Assembly (NCBI GenBank): GCA_003235365.1
Contig: QJWJ01000423.1
Span: 1 to 33,086 of the forward strand
Source: Deltaproteobacteria bacterium
GTDB lineage: Bacteria; Myxococcota_A; Polyangia; Polyangiales; Polyangiaceae
Reading direction: 5' to 3'
DNA: 33,086 nt
Below are positions 31,663 to 33,086 of the stretch, in pieces (within the stretch, counting starts at the first letter, position 1; every line of letters begins with the position of its first letter). The notes under the pieces were generated by a model. That model did no database searches and had not been told where the DNA came from. It saw only the letters and a list, made by a program, of their open reading frames with translations. Both the position numbers and the translations under genes were made by a program.

Positions 31663-32840
31663 TACGGTTGTCCTTCGCGAGAAATACCACCACGAGGCTC
31701 ACCGACACGTGTGTACACTTGAAACGAACTGTAGACGAAGGAACGATCTGCGAGCAGCCCCTGCTTGGATTGTCGCTCGTCCAGTTTGAGCAGATCGCCC
31801 AGGGAGTCGGGGACCCTGCGTGGGATCATCAGATTGCGAAGCGTCAATCGACCTCCAACCCGCAGCGCGCGGGCGACGCGCTCGAGCACTTCCGCGGTTT
31901 CGCTCAGTGACATCAGCTCGAAGACGTTGGAAAGGCAAATGGCGTCGAACCGAGCGTCGGCATCGAACAGCTCGCGCACGTCCGCATGCACGACGCGCAA
32001 GCGATCCAATCGATCTCGAATCGCTTCGAAGTTCTCGCGTCGCAGATACTCGGGCAAGGCGAGGTCATCGAGGTAGTTGCCTCGGAGATACTGCGCCACG
32101 AAGTAGTTGTCGCGGATGGGCAATTCGCGCAGGGCGTTTCGAGCGCGAAGAGCAAAGCTATCCGCGAACGAGCGACTGCCGTCGTCGAACGAGAAGTATT
32201 CTGCACTGAGCCCCCGACGCGAGAGCACGGCCTTGTTGAAGAACAGAGAGAACAATCGTCGAAAGCGCCAGGTGTCCCAGTGTTGATCGTAGTACGCCCG
32301 TCGCTCTTCTGGGTCGCGCTCGACAAACAAGCCCGCGACGCGCTCCTTTCCTTGAATGGCGGTGAGCAGCGACCGAAACACCGCGACGAAGCGTTCGTAG
32401 CGACCACCATTGAGCAAGCCACGCTCCATGACCCAACGCTGGCCGGCCCAGTATCGCCGCGCCGATGGCGACAGCGACGGCAGCACGCGTTCGAACAACT
32501 CAGCGCGCCGCTGCGAAACGCGTATCCCGAACAACTCCAACACTCCCTCGTGGTCGAGTGCACGAAATGCAGCGATCTTCAGCTCAACCAACCAGCACTG
32601 CGTCACGTTGTAGTCGAACGCCCACACGCTGGACGGGTCGTCGAGCAAGAAGCTCAAACTGTTGCAGCCGCCGGAAGCGACCGTGGCCACGTGGCGACCT
32701 GGTGCGATTGCCAATGCCCCTCGGTCGAGGGCGGGATCTTCCCAACTGAGGGTGAACACCAACTCGTCGAGGTGGACTCGTGGTCCGTCAGCGAGAGACC
32801 TTCGGGGCCCCGAATCCACGGCCGCAATCGTGGGTGACAT
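31662..32840 (-). CDS. DUF3419 / BtaA-like aminocarboxypropyltransferase-like protein, first gene of the operon
   Basis: 392 residues from ATG 32840; a GTG at 32921 (27 residues longer) is possible but its SD touches the start codon. Family features: ELVFTLSWEDPALDR (32-36 SWEDP), a SAM-binding-like loop VATVASGGCNSLSFLLDDPSSVWAFDYN (~51-78), LVELKIAAFRAL, YWAGQRWVMERGLLNGGRYE, IRDNYFVAQYLRGNY, LPEYLRRENFEAIRDR, then a class-I methyltransferase-like half (VHADVRELFDADARFDAICLSNVFELMS, LRVGGRLTLRNL). BtaA moves the 3-amino-3-carboxypropyl group of SAM to diacylglycerol in betaine-lipid synthesis; other DUF3419 members are uncharacterised. No BtaB methyltransferase is in the operon. A perfect 7-base inverted repeat lies ~150 bases upstream. 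Confidence 0.75.
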   Translation of the reverse strand: MSPTIAAVDSGPRRSLADGPRVHLDELVFTLSWEDPALDRGALAIAPGRHVATVASGGCNSLSFLLDDPSSVWAFDYNVTQCWLVELKIAAFRALDHEGVLELFGIRVSQRRAELFERVLPSLSPSARRYWAGQRWVMERGLLNGGRYERFVAVFRSLLTAIQGKERVAGLFVERDPEERRAYYDQHWDTWRFRRLFSLFFNKAVLSRRGLSAEYFSFDDGSRSFADSFALRARNALRELPIRDNYFVAQYLRGNYLDDLALPEYLRRENFEAIRDRLDRLRVVHADVRELFDADARFDAICLSNVFELMSLSETAEVLERVARALRVGGRLTLRNLMIPRRVPDSLGDLLKLDERQSKQGLLADRSFVYSSFQVYTRVGEPRGGISREGQP

Positions 32841-32988
32841 GCACGCCCACCACTGCAAGGCACGATCCAATCCCCGAGAGCAGCGCCTCAACGGGGGCCC
32901 GGCGTGCTCGTCCTCCGTCACCTCCAGAACGATTCACGAGCACTTCAGGGGAGTTGTACCCCGGCGACATCACCCTACGGCGCAATGC

Positions 32989-33010
32989 GTTCACAGAGCG
33001 CAGTGTGAAC
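32989..33010. promoter_or_regulatory. Inverted repeat upstream of the AAR/ADO operon, candidate operator
   Basis: GTTCACA (32989-32995), eight-base spacer, TGTGAAC (33004-33010): a perfect 7-base inverted repeat with one-and-a-half-turn centre spacing, typical of dimeric helix-turn-helix repressor sites. It is ~150 bases before the ATG at 32840. No regulator gene is seen within the window edge, and I find no good -10/-35 pair around it. It could equally be an RNA hairpin. Confidence 0.4.
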
Positions 33011-33086
33011 TTCAAACCACACCGTGGTGCCGCCTTTGCGTCACAGATCGACAGCCGGAGGCATTCGGCGCACGAGCGGCGCGACC

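Overview
High-GC, gene-dense DNA whose content points to a myxobacterium-like member of the Myxococcota (former Deltaproteobacteria). The clues are several secreted lipoproteins with long Pro/Thr/Ser/Asp-rich linkers and Cys-rich modules, a MopE-like metal-binding motif, a DUF6178 protein and a divergent, very basic bS21. The organism is inferred from gene content, not from a marker gene. I found no tRNA, rRNA, CRISPR array, insertion sequence or phage gene.

Layout. 0.2-6.1 kb: a Cys-rich repeat lipoprotein with a carbohydrate-binding-like C-terminus, a tiny Flp-pilin-like protein, YaeQ, a DUF1348 protein and a lipoprotein carrying a ferritin-like diiron domain. 6.4-9.2 kb: glnD, the PII uridylyltransferase/uridylyl-removing enzyme. 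9.3-11.9 kb: a ThuA-domain lipoprotein and a leucine-rich-repeat lipoprotein. 12.2-16.1 kb: ctaA (heme A synthase), divergent from an acetyl-CoA acetyltransferase and an EI24/CysZ-like membrane protein, then rpsU (bS21). 16.5-17.7 kb: another lipoprotein.

17.7-25.7 kb is a polysaccharide-use locus. It holds two sugar ABC permeases, a GH5 mannanase-like lipoprotein, a LacI-family repressor, an aldehyde dehydrogenase and a CE7 acetyl-esterase. A sigma70-like promoter with a LacI-type palindrome at its predicted start site lies upstream of the GH5 gene. The solute-binding protein and ATPase are not in the window. 25.8-28.5 kb: an MtfA-like peptidase, then a DUF6178 protein translationally coupled to a small P-loop kinase.

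28.9-32.9 kb (minus strand) is the most striking part: four genes with 1-4 nt overlaps. In order of transcription they encode a DUF3419/BtaA-like aminocarboxypropyltransferase-like protein, a ferritin-like protein with all six diiron ligands of cyanobacterial aldehyde-deformylating oxygenase (ADO) at nearly the same spacing, an acyl-ACP reductase (AAR) homologue that keeps the catalytic-Cys motif, and a GNAT-like acyltransferase. AAR plus ADO is the cyanobacterial alkane pathway. Finding the pair fused into an operon with a lipid-headgroup-type enzyme in a non-cyanobacterial context is the best candidate for an undescribed system.

A dispersed palindromic repeat family (TGTCGCGGCAATCA-N3-TGATTGCCGCGACA) occurs four times. 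Two copies carry an additional terminator-like hairpin, and one copy forms the last codons of ctaA.
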